A stretch of 64,000 nt of DNA, taken from NCBI GenBank assembly GCA_039586035.1, contig JBDHLD010000013.1:57842-121841 (forward strand). Direction: 5' to 3'. Below are positions 16,600 through 25,466 of the stretch, piece after piece. Made by a program: the position numbers and the translations under genes. Source of the DNA: JBDHHQ01 sp039586035 (lineage in GTDB: Bacteria; Gemmatimonadota; Gemmatimonadetes; Longimicrobiales; Gaopeijiaceae). Each line of letters begins with the position of its first letter. Positions within the stretch are counted from its first letter, which is position 1. Below the pieces are notes generated by a model. It was not told the origin of the DNA and made no database searches. It worked only from the letters and a program-made list of their open reading frames with translations.

Positions 16600-18909
16600 A
16601 TGGGGGAGGACGACGCACCGATAGGTCGAAGCCGAGGCCGGACCACTTGTGCCCTGGCGCTGCTGGTCTTGCTTTGGGCCGCCCCCGCCTCGGCCCAGGA
16701 CGACAAGTCAGCTGCACAGACGGATCAGTCGGTCTCTGCGACCAGCAGCGCGGTTCCCACGATCGCCGTGAGCCAGCTGGGCCGCGATGACGCGATCGAC
16801 CTCGACGGCCGCCTCGACGAGGCCATCTGGTCCCGCGCCCAAACCGCCACCGGTTTCCGGCAGAAGGAGCCTAGCGAGGCCGGCGAGCCCAGTGAGCGGA
16901 CCGAGGTCAGAATCGTCGTAGACAACGACGATCTCTACATCGGGGCGATTCTCTACGACAGTGAGCCCGAAGGAATCCTGGCTTTCCAGAGGAGACGCGA
17001 TGCCGGACTCGGGACGGACGACCGTTTCATGTTCATTCTGGACACGTTCCTGGATGGTCGGACCGGGTACTTCTTCGAGACCAATCCGGCCGGGCTGCTC
17101 GGTGACGGTCTGATCGGCGGGGGTGGGGGCCGCGGTGGGGGCGGGGGTTTTGGCGTGAACAAGTCGTGGGATGGCATCTGGAACGTTCGCACCGCCCGCA
17201 GGCCCGACGGTTGGTCGGTGGAGATCCAGATCCCGTTTCGCACGCTGAACTTCAATCCGCGGCTGGACGCATGGGGCATCAACTTCCAGCGCACGATCCG
17301 ACGCCGGAACGAGGAGATCCAGTGGAGCGGACACCGAAGGAACCAGCCGCTCACGCAGCCGATCCACGCCGGCCGCCTGACCGGCCTTGGCGGAATGAGC
17401 CAGGGGCTCGGCCTCGAGTTCAAGCCGTACATCAGCGGTTCATGGAAGAACGTGCCCGACGAGCTGGAGCCTACGACCTACCCGAGCAACATCGGGGGTG
17501 ACGTCCAATACAACATCACACCCGGTCTGCGGGCGGCGCTGAGCATCAATACCGACTTCGCAGAGGTCGAAGTCGATCAGCGCCGGGTGAACCTGACCCG
17601 GTTTCCCCTGTTCTTTCCCGAGCGGCGGGACTTCTTCCTGGAGGGCTCCTCCGTCTACAGCTTCGCGCCCCGGAGCGGCCCGAGACCGTACTTCAGCCGA
17701 CGCATCGGTCTGGAGGAGGGAGAGCAGATCCCCATCCGCTACGGCCTGCGGCTCGGCGGCCAGGCGGGCAACTACGAGGTCGGCTTCATCCACATCAATA
17801 CCGAGGGCCGGTCCGTCGTCCCCCGGGAAGACTTCACGGTGGCCCGCCTCAAGCGGAACCTGTTCGAGCAATCCAGCGTTGGCGTGATCTTCACCCGTCG
17901 CGCGACAGCGGCGGACTCCCTGGGCGTCACCGCACCCGACCGGTACACGGTCGGCGTGGACGCCAACCTGGCGACGTCCCGGCTCTTCGGGGACAAGAAC
18001 CTCCAGTTCGAGGCCTTCTTCGTCTACAACACCGATCCCACGGAAGGTGGCGAGAAGAGGCCTCTGGGCCAGCTCACGGCCCGCGGCTTTCGCTTCAACT
18101 ACCCCAACGACGTGTGGGAGGCGCACCTCTCCTACCGCGAGTTCGGCAGTCACTACGACCCGGCGGTAGGCTTCGTCTCACGGAACGACTTCCGCCGCGT
18201 CGAACCCCGGATCGGCTGGAATCCTCGGCCCGGCGGAATCCCCTGGCTGCGCCGCTTCGAGTTCGACGTTCAGTACCGCTACCTCGAAGGTTTGAACGTC
18301 GCGCTCAAGGAAGAGGAGCTCTGGGAGTTCGGGGTGCTCGGGCTCCAGTTCGAGAGCCAGGACGAAGTGAGCTTCGAGGTCGTGCGGACCTTCGAGCTGC
18401 TGAAGGAGCAGTTCGAGATCAGCGAAGGCATCGTGGTCGATCCGGGGCAGTACACTACGTGGGCCGTGAGCATGCGGGGGCAGACGGCGCGCCGCCGACG
18501 CGTTTCGGTGGAGCTGGAAGGGGTGGCGGGCGAGTTCTGGAACGGTACCATCCGGGGCGCGGAGCTCGGTGCCACCTTTCGCCCCACGCCCGGCGTCAAC
18601 CTCTCCACCGAGTTCGAGTTCAACGACGTCCGACTACCGGCTGGAGACTTCCAGACCAGCCTCGCTCGGCTGGAGGGGGGGTGGGACGTGAACCCACTCC
18701 TCTCGTTCAATGGCAGCCTGCAGTATGACGACGTGAGCGAGCTGGTGGGTCTGTTCGCCAAGGTCCGGTGGATCATCCAGCCGGGGAACGACATCTTCTT
18801 CGTCTACACCCACAACTGGCTGCGCCGGCAGGACGATTTCGGGCCAGGGCTGACATCGACGGTCTCGCGGGGCGCGACCGTCAAAGCGAACTACACCTTC
18901 CGCTTCTGA
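16600..18909 (+). CDS. DUF5916 outer-membrane protein with CBM9-like N-terminal domain
   Basis: A 769-residue exported protein. A signal peptide (CALALLVLLWAAPASAQ) is followed by a carbohydrate-binding family-9-like domain: IDLDGRLDEAIWSRA, VRIVVDNDDLYIGAILYD and the DDRFMFILDTFLDGRTGYFF segment, about residues 65-260. A glycine-rich insert (about residues 167-188) interrupts it. The rest is the DUF5916 region: a long series of amphipathic strands ending in an aromatic C-terminus (ANYTFRF), typical of an outer-membrane beta-barrel. The family is common in Bacteroidota, Gemmatimonadota and Acidobacteriota but has no established role. The gene appears monocistronic and is convergent with the kinase downstream. 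Confidence 0.9.
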   Translation: MGEDDAPIGRSRGRTTCALALLVLLWAAPASAQDDKSAAQTDQSVSATSSAVPTIAVSQLGRDDAIDLDGRLDEAIWSRAQTATGFRQKEPSEAGEPSERTEVRIVVDNDDLYIGAILYDSEPEGILAFQRRRDAGLGTDDRFMFILDTFLDGRTGYFFETNPAGLLGDGLIGGGGGRGGGGGFGVNKSWDGIWNVRTARRPDGWSVEIQIPFRTLNFNPRLDAWGINFQRTIRRRNEEIQWSGHRRNQPLTQPIHAGRLTGLGGMSQGLGLEFKPYISGSWKNVPDELEPTTYPSNIGGDVQYNITPGLRAALSINTDFAEVEVDQRRVNLTRFPLFFPERRDFFLEGSSVYSFAPRSGPRPYFSRRIGLEEGEQIPIRYGLRLGGQAGNYEVGFIHINTEGRSVVPREDFTVARLKRNLFEQSSVGVIFTRRATAADSLGVTAPDRYTVGVDANLATSRLFGDKNLQFEAFFVYNTDPTEGGEKRPLGQLTARGFRFNYPNDVWEAHLSYREFGSHYDPAVGFVSRNDFRRVEPRIGWNPRPGGIPWLRRFEFDVQYRYLEGLNVALKEEELWEFGVLGLQFESQDEVSFEVVRTFELLKEQFEISEGIVVDPGQYTTWAVSMRGQTARRRRVSVELEGVAGEFWNGTIRGAELGATFRPTPGVNLSTEFEFNDVRLPAGDFQTSLARLEGGWDVNPLLSFNGSLQYDDVSELVGLFAKVRWIIQPGNDIFFVYTHNWLRRQDDFGPGLTSTVSRGATVKANYTFRF

Positions 18910-18936
18910 GCCCGGACGCCGGCGCCTGGCCGGGCT
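18909..18936. terminator. Hairpin between convergent genes
   Basis: AGCCCGG and CCGGGCT form an exact 7-bp stem around 14 GC-rich bases. It fills the 30-bp gap between the DUF5916 stop and the kinase stop, so it could end transcription from both sides. No long T-run follows. Confidence 0.45.
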
Positions 18937-18939
18937 GTC

Positions 18940-20889
18940 TCAGTCTTCCTCGGAGGCGGGCGGAGGAGGGACGTCGAGCTCGTCGGGGTTGGCCCGACGG
19001 TCACGCCCCAGCCGCCGTCGGCCCAGCAGGCTCGGATCCCGATCGTAGCGACCTTCGGTGCGGCGCCGGTCTGGTGTGCGTCTGCGCTTCGGTGGGGTCC
19101 AGCCCGGTGGGACCAGCCGGGAGCTTCCGGCGAGCGGGTACGCCTCCAGGGCCGAGGGCATGGGTCGGATGAGGTAACGCCTCAACGCAATCTCCAGGTC
19201 CCGGCGGCGCATGGCGGGGGAGCGGCCACCGCAGTCCTGGCACACCAGCCAAACGAAGTCGTCTTCCGTGACGTCACGACGTTCCCGCAGACGGCCGCGA
19301 CGGGTTCGCTCGAACGGCGACGGTTGAACACGGAACTCGCCAGAGCCGCACTGGCCATGGCGTAGCCTGAGCTGACCCTGGACCCACAGGTCGAGGGGCT
19401 GCAGCTGGACGGCGTTGGTGAAGTCGAGGTCCGTCTCCACGATTACGAAGATCCGCGGATCGATCTGAAGTGACGACACGTCGCCGTCGAACTGCTCGGG
19501 CTCCGGCTCGTCCAGCCCCCCCCGATCCTCCGCCTCTCGAGCTGCAGCTTCGAGCTCGGCTTCGAGCTCGCCCAGAGCTTCTGCGCTGGTGGGCCGTGCC
19601 GGGCTACCCCAACCGGAACGTTGCTTGCCGGCCAACGCCGTGATGATCCGATTGATGCGCGAGCTCCCGTCGTCGTCGTCGTCGTCGGTCGTGGCGTCGG
19701 CGCCCTCCGCTTCGGCGATGGGGAGCAGCTCTTTCGTGCGAGGTCCCTCCGTCCCACCTGACGGTCGATCAGCATCGGATGCCTCGGTCGTCGGATCCGA
19801 CTCCGGCGCCGGGTCATCACCGGGGAGGAAGGTGATGCGCTCCTGGTCCCCATACGACTCGTCGGCCGATGGGCCGACTGGTTTCCGAGGCCGAGCCTCC
19901 TTTGCCCTGGACGTCACCTCCGGCGTGCTCGCTGGAGCGCGGGGTTCCTCCTGGCTCGTATCGCCAGGTCGCCACACGACCGTTTCCGCGTCCTCGCTCA
20001 CCTCCTCGACCTCGGGAGGAGCGGCGTCTATCAGCACGGGGGGACCGTCCGGCAGCGAAATCGAAGCGACCGTGTCGGCGAACTCGTCGGCGTTGGCGAA
20101 ACGCTCCTCCCGGTCCTTCCGGGTGGCGATGACGATGGCTTCGCTCAACTCCGGAGGCACGTCCCGGCGGAGCTCGATCAGCGGCGGCGGGACGAAGCGC
20201 TTCTGCTTCTCCAGAATGTCGAACAGGGAGGCGCCGGAGAACGGGGATGAGCCGTAGAGCATCTCGTAGCCCACGAGGCCCAGGCTGTACAGATCGCTTC
20301 GCCCGTCCAACTCCTGCCCGTCGATCTGCTCCGGGGACATGTACGCCGGGGTGCCGAGGGCGGCGCCGGGGAGGGTCAGTCCGGTGACCTCGTCCCAGGG
20401 GCGGGCGATGCCGAAGTCGGTCAGCTGTGCGACGCCCGTGTCGGGGTCAACGTGGACGTTCTCCGGCTTGACGTCGCGATGGACGATCCGCTTGGCGTGG
20501 GCGTGGGAGAGGGCACGGGCCACATCGATGAGGATCGAGCCTGCCTGACGGCAGCCGAGGGGGCCGGACGCGCGGATGAGCTCCCGGATCGTAGGTCCCT
20601 GGACGTACTGCATGATGAGGGCGAGACCGTCGTCGTCGAGGGCCTTGATGTCGTAGACCTGGACGATATTGGGGTGCTGGAGCTTCCCCACCAGGCGCGC
20701 CTCCCGGAGCAATCGCGGGAGCGCCTGGTCATCGGGCGCCGTGGCGGCCCGCAGCACCTTGATGGCAACCGGGCGGTCCAACTCCCGGTCCCGCGCGAGG
20801 TACACGACGGCCATCCCGCCGCGACCGAGCTCCCGCTCGATCTCGTACCGGTCTCCGAGACTCCCTACGAGACGGTTGAGGTTCGACAT
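18940..20889 (-). CDS. Soluble Ser/Thr protein kinase with acidic linker and Cys-containing C-terminal region
   Basis: A 649-residue eukaryote-like kinase. The catalytic domain (about 15-275) is complete: GRGGMAVVY loop, VAIKVL lysine, HRDVKPENV catalytic loop, DFGIA metal site and YMSPEQ. About 190 residues of acidic, low-complexity linker follow (several PxxE and DDDDDD runs). The C-terminal 150 residues include IDPRIFVIVETDLDFTNAV, a GQCGSGEF turn and VCQDCGG, and end in a basic tail. The cysteine pairs could form a zinc ribbon. No membrane helix is present, so the kinase is cytoplasmic, unlike most PknB-type enzymes. The start at MSNLNRLVGSLG is chosen because the kinase fold begins there; the in-frame upstream extension is not protein-like. 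Confidence 0.92.
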   Translation of the reverse strand: MSNLNRLVGSLGDRYEIERELGRGGMAVVYLARDRELDRPVAIKVLRAATAPDDQALPRLLREARLVGKLQHPNIVQVYDIKALDDDGLALIMQYVQGPTIRELIRASGPLGCRQAGSILIDVARALSHAHAKRIVHRDVKPENVHVDPDTGVAQLTDFGIARPWDEVTGLTLPGAALGTPAYMSPEQIDGQELDGRSDLYSLGLVGYEMLYGSSPFSGASLFDILEKQKRFVPPPLIELRRDVPPELSEAIVIATRKDREERFANADEFADTVASISLPDGPPVLIDAAPPEVEEVSEDAETVVWRPGDTSQEEPRAPASTPEVTSRAKEARPRKPVGPSADESYGDQERITFLPGDDPAPESDPTTEASDADRPSGGTEGPRTKELLPIAEAEGADATTDDDDDDGSSRINRIITALAGKQRSGWGSPARPTSAEALGELEAELEAAAREAEDRGGLDEPEPEQFDGDVSSLQIDPRIFVIVETDLDFTNAVQLQPLDLWVQGQLRLRHGQCGSGEFRVQPSPFERTRRGRLRERRDVTEDDFVWLVCQDCGGRSPAMRRRDLEIALRRYLIRPMPSALEAYPLAGSSRLVPPGWTPPKRRRTPDRRRTEGRYDRDPSLLGRRRLGRDRRANPDELDVPPPPASEED

Positions 20890-21058
20890 TCTCTCGGAAC
20901 CACGCTCTCCCTTGGGCGGCAAGTGGGCGCCGCGCCAAACGAATCCTCCGCGCCGGAGGTTAGCCAACGGGTGTATCGAGCACAACGCCGTCGTGTCGCC
21001 CAGACCGCCCGGAGCCACTATCCTGTGCACATCCCAGCACTACCGGAGGTGATAGCTC

Positions 21059-22291
21059 ATGGACCGACGTGACTTCGTGAAGACATCGGCTGCGGGTCTG
21101 GCCGCCGCTGCGGCATCGCCGCACGGTCTGGCAGGCGAGCAGAGGCCCCTCGCACCGGCGCTGCACCTACGCAGGACCGTACAGCCCGTGGTCGTCTCGG
21201 ACGTGAGCGGCATCCGGTATCGGAACGGTGGTGCCGAGAGCTCGGTGGAGCGGGCATTCCGGGGCATCACCGAGGGTGAGGACGTCCTCGACGCCCTTGC
21301 TGCGGGCGTGACGATTCCGGAGCTCGACCCGAAGGAGATGGGAATCGGGTACGGAGGACTACCGAACGCCGACGGCGTCGTGCAGTTGGACGCCTGCTGC
21401 ATGCACGGCCCCCGGAAGTGGGCTGGGGGCGTCGCGTCCTTGGAGGGGGTACGTACGCCGTCGCTGGTGGCGAAGGCGGTGGCCGAGCTGACCGATCATC
21501 ACCTGCTCGTGGGCAAGGGAGCCCAGGAGTTCGCCCGGGCGTTGGGCTTCGAGATCGAGGACGACCTCAACACCGCTGCCTCCCGGGAGCGGTGGCTCGA
21601 GTGGCGCCGCCGCATGGACCCGGGCCACTGGCTGGATCCCGAGGAGCGCCTGAGGGGCGGTGGCGCCACCAGCGAGGACACGGACCCGGATCACCCGCGC
21701 CGGCGAGGCGGCGCCTGGGCCGAGGCGGACCCCGAGCGCATGCGCCGGTTCGTCGACGACGCGCTGTCGGCGGGCCTGTCCATGGTGGACGACGGTCTCA
21801 TTCCCGCCGACTCCTTCTGGGGCACCACCAACAGCAACGGCATCAGCCCCGATGGCGAAATCTGCGGCATCACCACCACCAGCGGCCTATCGTGGAAGAT
21901 CCCCGGACGCGTGGGCGATTCGCCGATCCTCGGTGCCGGCCTCTACGTGGACGACGCGGTCGGTGCCGCGGGCTCGACGGGTCGGGGCGAGGCCAATCTC
22001 TACAACCTGTCGTCCTTCCTGATCGTCGAGCTCATGCGCCAGGGGATGAGTCCGCTGGACGCGGGCATGACGACACTGCGCCGAATCAAGGACAACACGG
22101 TGGAGGCACGCCTGCTGAACGACCGCGGACTTCCCAACTTCGATCTACGCTTCTTCATCCTCGACAAGCAGGGGCAATACGCGGGCGTAGCCATGTACGG
22201 CTCGTCCGAATCCAACTACGCCCTCTGCACCGAGAACGGCGCTGAGGAGCGGCCCCTCGAGGGGTTGCTGGAGGGCTCCTACCGGGATTGA
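21059..22291 (+). CDS. Tat-exported N4-(beta-N-acetylglucosaminyl)-L-asparaginase
   Basis: A 410-residue Ntn-hydrolase that would cleave the GlcNAc-Asn bond of glycoasparagine after self-processing. A Tat-like leader (RRDFVKTSAAGLAAAAA) predicts export. Family landmarks include MGIGYGGLPNADGVVQLDAC and the post-cleavage stretch TSGLSWKIPGRVGDSPILGAG followed by VGAAGSTGRGEA. The usual nucleophile context DTIG is here FWGTTNSNG, so the autocatalytic Thr is one of T256/T257, provided this divergent form processes. A 20-residue charged insert rich in Asp/Arg precedes the cleavage site. GGAGGTGA fixes the ATG. It ends one base from the rsmD stop (convergent). Confidence 0.9.
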   Translation: MDRRDFVKTSAAGLAAAAASPHGLAGEQRPLAPALHLRRTVQPVVVSDVSGIRYRNGGAESSVERAFRGITEGEDVLDALAAGVTIPELDPKEMGIGYGGLPNADGVVQLDACCMHGPRKWAGGVASLEGVRTPSLVAKAVAELTDHHLLVGKGAQEFARALGFEIEDDLNTAASRERWLEWRRRMDPGHWLDPEERLRGGGATSEDTDPDHPRRRGGAWAEADPERMRRFVDDALSAGLSMVDDGLIPADSFWGTTNSNGISPDGEICGITTTSGLSWKIPGRVGDSPILGAGLYVDDAVGAAGSTGRGEANLYNLSSFLIVELMRQGMSPLDAGMTTLRRIKDNTVEARLLNDRGLPNFDLRFFILDKQGQYAGVAMYGSSESNYALCTENGAEERPLEGLLEGSYRD

Positions 22292-22292
22292 C

Positions 22293-22880
22293 CTAGCCCT
22301 GCCCGCCTCGTCTCCGCCGTCCGACGCGCGCCGCCCCGGGCTCCTCCGCATCGGAGGGGTCGTGGACGAAGAAGCTGACGCAGGTGTCTCCGAGGTCGAG
22401 CCGCCGCACTGCCTGGTCCAGGGGGCCTGCTTGGTGGTCCGCGGCGTGCTCCACGGTCAGCACGTGGCTGAACGGGACGTGGGTCCATCGCTCGATCACT
22501 CGGTCCAGCTTCAGCGATCCGTAGGGCGGATCCGCGAACGCGAGGTCGTAGTCACCCGCGCCGAGCGTCTCCACGAATCGGATGGCGTCCCGCTTGAAGA
22601 TCCGGACGCGGCGTCCGGCTCGGAGCGCGGCCACGTTGGCCTTGAGGGCATGAAGGCTGGCAGGGCCGTTCTCGACGAAGTCGCACTGGGCGGCGCCTCG
22701 GGACAGCGCCTCCAGACCGAGGGCGCCGGATCCCGCGAACAGGTCGAGTACCTGGGCGTCCCTCAACCGCCCGGCGAGCGCGTCGAGCCAGCGGCTCCGC
22801 ACTGCCTCGGAGGTGGGCCGAACCTTCCGGCCGGGCGAGGTCAGGTCCCTTCCCGCCCATCGCCCACTGACGATCCGCAC
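22293..22880 (-). CDS. rsmD: 16S rRNA (guanine(966)-N(2))-methyltransferase
   Basis: A 195-residue SAM-dependent methyltransferase that modifies G966 of 16S rRNA during 30S assembly. It starts MRIVSGRWAGRDL, as RsmD proteins do, has RPTSEAVRSRWLDAL, the SAM loop VLDLFAGSGALGLEALSRGA and the catalytic DPPYG. The length is normal. The C-terminal 15 residues are Arg/Gly-rich and not conserved. It stands alone on this strand: its stop abuts the glycosylasparaginase stop, and its start faces the hydrolase gene. In many genomes rsmD is next to coaD; here it is not. Confidence 0.95.
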   Translation of the reverse strand: MRIVSGRWAGRDLTSPGRKVRPTSEAVRSRWLDALAGRLRDAQVLDLFAGSGALGLEALSRGAAQCDFVENGPASLHALKANVAALRAGRRVRIFKRDAIRFVETLGAGDYDLAFADPPYGSLKLDRVIERWTHVPFSHVLTVEHAADHQAGPLDQAVRRLDLGDTCVSFFVHDPSDAEEPGAARVGRRRRGGQG

Positions 22881-22998
22881 TACGAGCTCCTGGGTCGGTG
22901 ATTGGGGGCGTGCCGCGCTGCTCGAGGTACGAGTGTAGTGTAGGCACGCCGTCCGCGTACATGGGGAAGGGACGGGACCTCGAGGCCTTCAGGGAACC

Positions 22999-23032
22999 AG
23001 ACTGGACCAACACACCAACGAGACTGGACCAA
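22999..23032. repeat. 12-bp direct repeat directly before hydrolase start
   Basis: AGACTGGACCAA occurs exactly twice, at 22999-23010 and 23021-23032. The copies are 22 bp apart start to start, about two helical turns, and the second ends 3 bp before the ATG at 23036. The arrangement is operator-like. It occupies the place where a Shine-Dalgarno would be, and none is visible. Confidence 0.5.
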
Positions 23033-23035
23033 TAC

Positions 23036-23815
23036 ATGATCAGGACCGATGGAAGACGGACGAGGGTCGGCGGCACGGTGCTCCTGGGCCTCGCGGTTGT
23101 GCTTCCTTCCCAGAGCGCCTGTATGTCCGACCCCGTCGACGTGCCTCAGGCGTCGGAGCAGGCGATTCTCACCGCTCGGCCGGCAGAAGCCACCGAGCCC
23201 CTGGCGTCCGGGCGGCATCCTCTCTCGCTCGGGCAGGGCCGGGACGGATTCCTCTATGTACCGGTAGGGTATGAGGCGGAGACTCCGGCTCCTTTGATGA
23301 TCCTCCTCCATGGCGCCACCGGCGAGGCAGACAACTGGGTGGGAGCCTTTTCCATCGCCGACTCCCTGGGCGTGGTGCTCTTGGTGCCGGAGTCCCGCGG
23401 GCAAACGTGGGACGTGATCCGGGGCGTCTTTGGCATCGATGTAGCATTCATCGACCAGGCCCTGGAGAAGACCTTCCGCCACTGCAACATCGATCCGGGG
23501 CGTGTCGCGATGGCCGGCTTCTCCGACGGCGCTTCGTACGCGCTTTCCCTGGGCCTGTCGAACGGCGACCTGGTCACGCATGTCGTGGCCTGGTCGCCGG
23601 GATTCATGCGGCCCGCCGAGCTGCAGGGCGATCCCGTCATCTTCGTGTCCCACGGTACGAGTGACGGCATCCTCCCTATCTCGGTCACGAGTCGCCGCAT
23701 CGTGCCCGATCTGGAAGCCTCGGGATATTCGGTGGTCTACCAGGAATTCGACGGCGCTCACGAATTGCCGAGGGAGATCGCGGAGCAGGCGTTCGGGTGG
23801 TTCCTTGCCCCGTAG
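23036..23815 (+). CDS. Exported alpha/beta hydrolase (phospholipase/carboxylesterase or PHB-depolymerase-like)
   Basis: A 259-residue serine hydrolase. A signal sequence (VGGTVLLGLAVVLPSQSAC) ends in a cysteine that could be lipidated, though the lipobox is imperfect. The oxyanion region is MILLHGATGEADNW; the nucleophile lies in GFSDGAS; the acid in HGTSDGILPI; the histidine in FDGAHELP. The order fits the phospholipase/carboxylesterase (YpfH) and Esterase PHB subfamilies. The frame is open upstream to 22898, but the signal peptide starts at this ATG. A 12-bp direct repeat abuts the start and there is no clear Shine-Dalgarno, so translation may be leaderless or start slightly earlier. Substrate unknown. 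Confidence 0.85.
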   Translation: MIRTDGRRTRVGGTVLLGLAVVLPSQSACMSDPVDVPQASEQAILTARPAEATEPLASGRHPLSLGQGRDGFLYVPVGYEAETPAPLMILLHGATGEADNWVGAFSIADSLGVVLLVPESRGQTWDVIRGVFGIDVAFIDQALEKTFRHCNIDPGRVAMAGFSDGASYALSLGLSNGDLVTHVVAWSPGFMRPAELQGDPVIFVSHGTSDGILPISVTSRRIVPDLEASGYSVVYQEFDGAHELPREIAEQAFGWFLAP

Positions 23816-24097
23816 TCGGCCCATCGCCCGTCAGGGCGGGATCCCCCTGCAGACAGGTCCGGTCGGCTGCGCCGCACCTTCTCGCAGGCCGCAGTGATGC
23901 ACTCGGCGCCCGGCCGCCGAGGGACCTCGGCCCTGCGTCGCGGGGACAACACTCTGCAACCTGTGGGAGGGTTCGCGCGTCCTATTGAATGAAGCCCCGC
24001 GGCGACCGGAACCTCGGGGCATGTCATGCCGTAGTGAGTATAGTCGACCGTACGCTCAGCGGCCTCGCCGGGCAGGGAAATCTGAAGGGGGGAAGTC

Positions 24098-25375
24098 ATG
24101 AGGGAGCCCACTCGCAGCGAAGACGCCACCAACCTGTCTCTCATCGCCGGATCCGCTCTGGTCGCGGTCTTCCTGACGCTTGGGCTGGTGGCCGTCCCCT
24201 TCCTGTTCAGCCAGCGGCACCGAGTCCAGCCGGTGGTCGAGGTACAGCCCGTGGTCGAGGTCGTACCGCTGGTCAAGGTGGCGCCGGTGGCGCCCGTGGT
24301 CGTCGAGTCGTATGCCGGCAACGACCGGCTGTACGGCACGGTCGTCGATCGACGGGGCCGGCAGTACACCGGCTACATCCGGTGGGACAAGAACGAGGGC
24401 AGCTGGGCGGATCAGCTGGACGCAACCAAGGTCGCCGACCGGCGGCGCAGAGTCACCTCCGGGATCCGCTTTGGTCACGTGGCGAGCATCGAGGTGCTCG
24501 GTCGCGAGCGTGCCCGATTCACGCTCAAGTCGGGTGACCAGTTCGAGCTGGGATCCAATGCCACCGATCTTGGGTCGGGCTTGAGGGCTCTCGTGATCGA
24601 GACGCCCGGTGAGGGTGCGGCGGAGCTGGAGTGGCGGCACCTGGAAACCGTGAACTTCATGCCCGCCCCGGACGCGGTGGAAGCCAGCGAGCAGCGGATT
24701 CACGGCACGCTCACCACTCGCGCGGGACAATCGTTCACCGGCTACGTGGCCTGGGACCGGGACGAGATCTACACCACCGACGTGCTCGATGGCGAACACG
24801 ACGGTTACGACCGCGAGATCCCCTTCGGCGAGATCGCCTCCATCGAGCGGCACAGCTCCAGCGCCGCACGGGTGGTTCTCCGCAGCGGCGAGGAGATGGT
24901 CCTCCGAGGCACCAATGACGTCGACGATTCGAATCGGGGAATCACGGTCTCCGACGCCGGCCTGGGGCAGGTGGACGTCACCTGGGACGACTTCGACAAC
25001 GTCCGACTCCACTCGCCGGAGAGCCCCGTGCTCTACGAACAGTTCGACGGCGGTCAGAGGATTCGGGGCACGGTGGTCACGGAAGGCGGACAGACCCATA
25101 CCGGCGCCATCGCGTGGGATCGTGACGAGTCCTACACCTGGGAGCTGCTCGACGGCGACATCGACGGCGTGGACTTCAGCGTCGAATTCGGGAAGATCTC
25201 CCGGATCACGAAGGCCCGCTGGGGTTCTCTGGTGGAGCTGAGCGACGGCCGCGTCCTCGAGCTCTCGGGCTCCAACGACGTCGACGACGGCAACCGGGGC
25301 ATCGTCGTGGAAGGAGACGACGGATCGGTGAAGATCGATTGGGACGACTTCGCGGAGCTCCGTCTCGAGCCGTAA
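24098..25375 (+). CDS. Membrane-anchored protein with three tandem beta-rich repeats, unrecognised family
   Basis: A 425-residue protein I cannot place. One N-terminal membrane helix (LIAGSALVAVFLTLGLVAV) is followed by a Val/Pro/Glu linker of short repeats (VQPVVEVQPVVEVVPLV). Three homologous units of about 110 residues follow, starting near residues 74, 203 and 318. Each opens R-[LI]-x-GTV/L, has TG-x-[IVA]-x-WD-[KR]-[ND/DE]-E near position 20 and a phenylalanine-glycine-K/E/H-[IV]-x-[SR]-I segment near 60. Each ends with a W-x-D/H-[FL] motif. Units 2 and 3 share the turn G-[ST]-N-D-V-D-D-x-N-R-G-I; unit 1 has a shorter form. Inference: a periplasmic array of small beta domains. Good ribosome site; strong terminator downstream at 25401. 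Confidence 0.85.
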   Translation: MREPTRSEDATNLSLIAGSALVAVFLTLGLVAVPFLFSQRHRVQPVVEVQPVVEVVPLVKVAPVAPVVVESYAGNDRLYGTVVDRRGRQYTGYIRWDKNEGSWADQLDATKVADRRRRVTSGIRFGHVASIEVLGRERARFTLKSGDQFELGSNATDLGSGLRALVIETPGEGAAELEWRHLETVNFMPAPDAVEASEQRIHGTLTTRAGQSFTGYVAWDRDEIYTTDVLDGEHDGYDREIPFGEIASIERHSSSAARVVLRSGEEMVLRGTNDVDDSNRGITVSDAGLGQVDVTWDDFDNVRLHSPESPVLYEQFDGGQRIRGTVVTEGGQTHTGAIAWDRDESYTWELLDGDIDGVDFSVEFGKISRITKARWGSLVELSDGRVLELSGSNDVDDGNRGIVVEGDDGSVKIDWDDFAELRLEP

Positions 25376-25400
25376 TCGGACACCGGATCGAGCAAGTCCT

Positions 25401-25445
25401 GCGGCCCCCCGGCGACGAATCGCCGGGGGGCCGCTCGTTTCGTTT
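25401..25445 (+). terminator. Strong intrinsic terminator
   Basis: A perfect 15-bp stem (GCGGCCCCCCGGCGA with its complement) closes a CGAA tetraloop and is followed by TCGTTTCGTTTCG. It starts 25 bp after the stop of the three-repeat protein gene. This is the clearest rho-independent terminator in the window. Confidence 0.88.
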
Positions 25446-25466
25446 CGCCGCTCCAACCGTTTCGTT

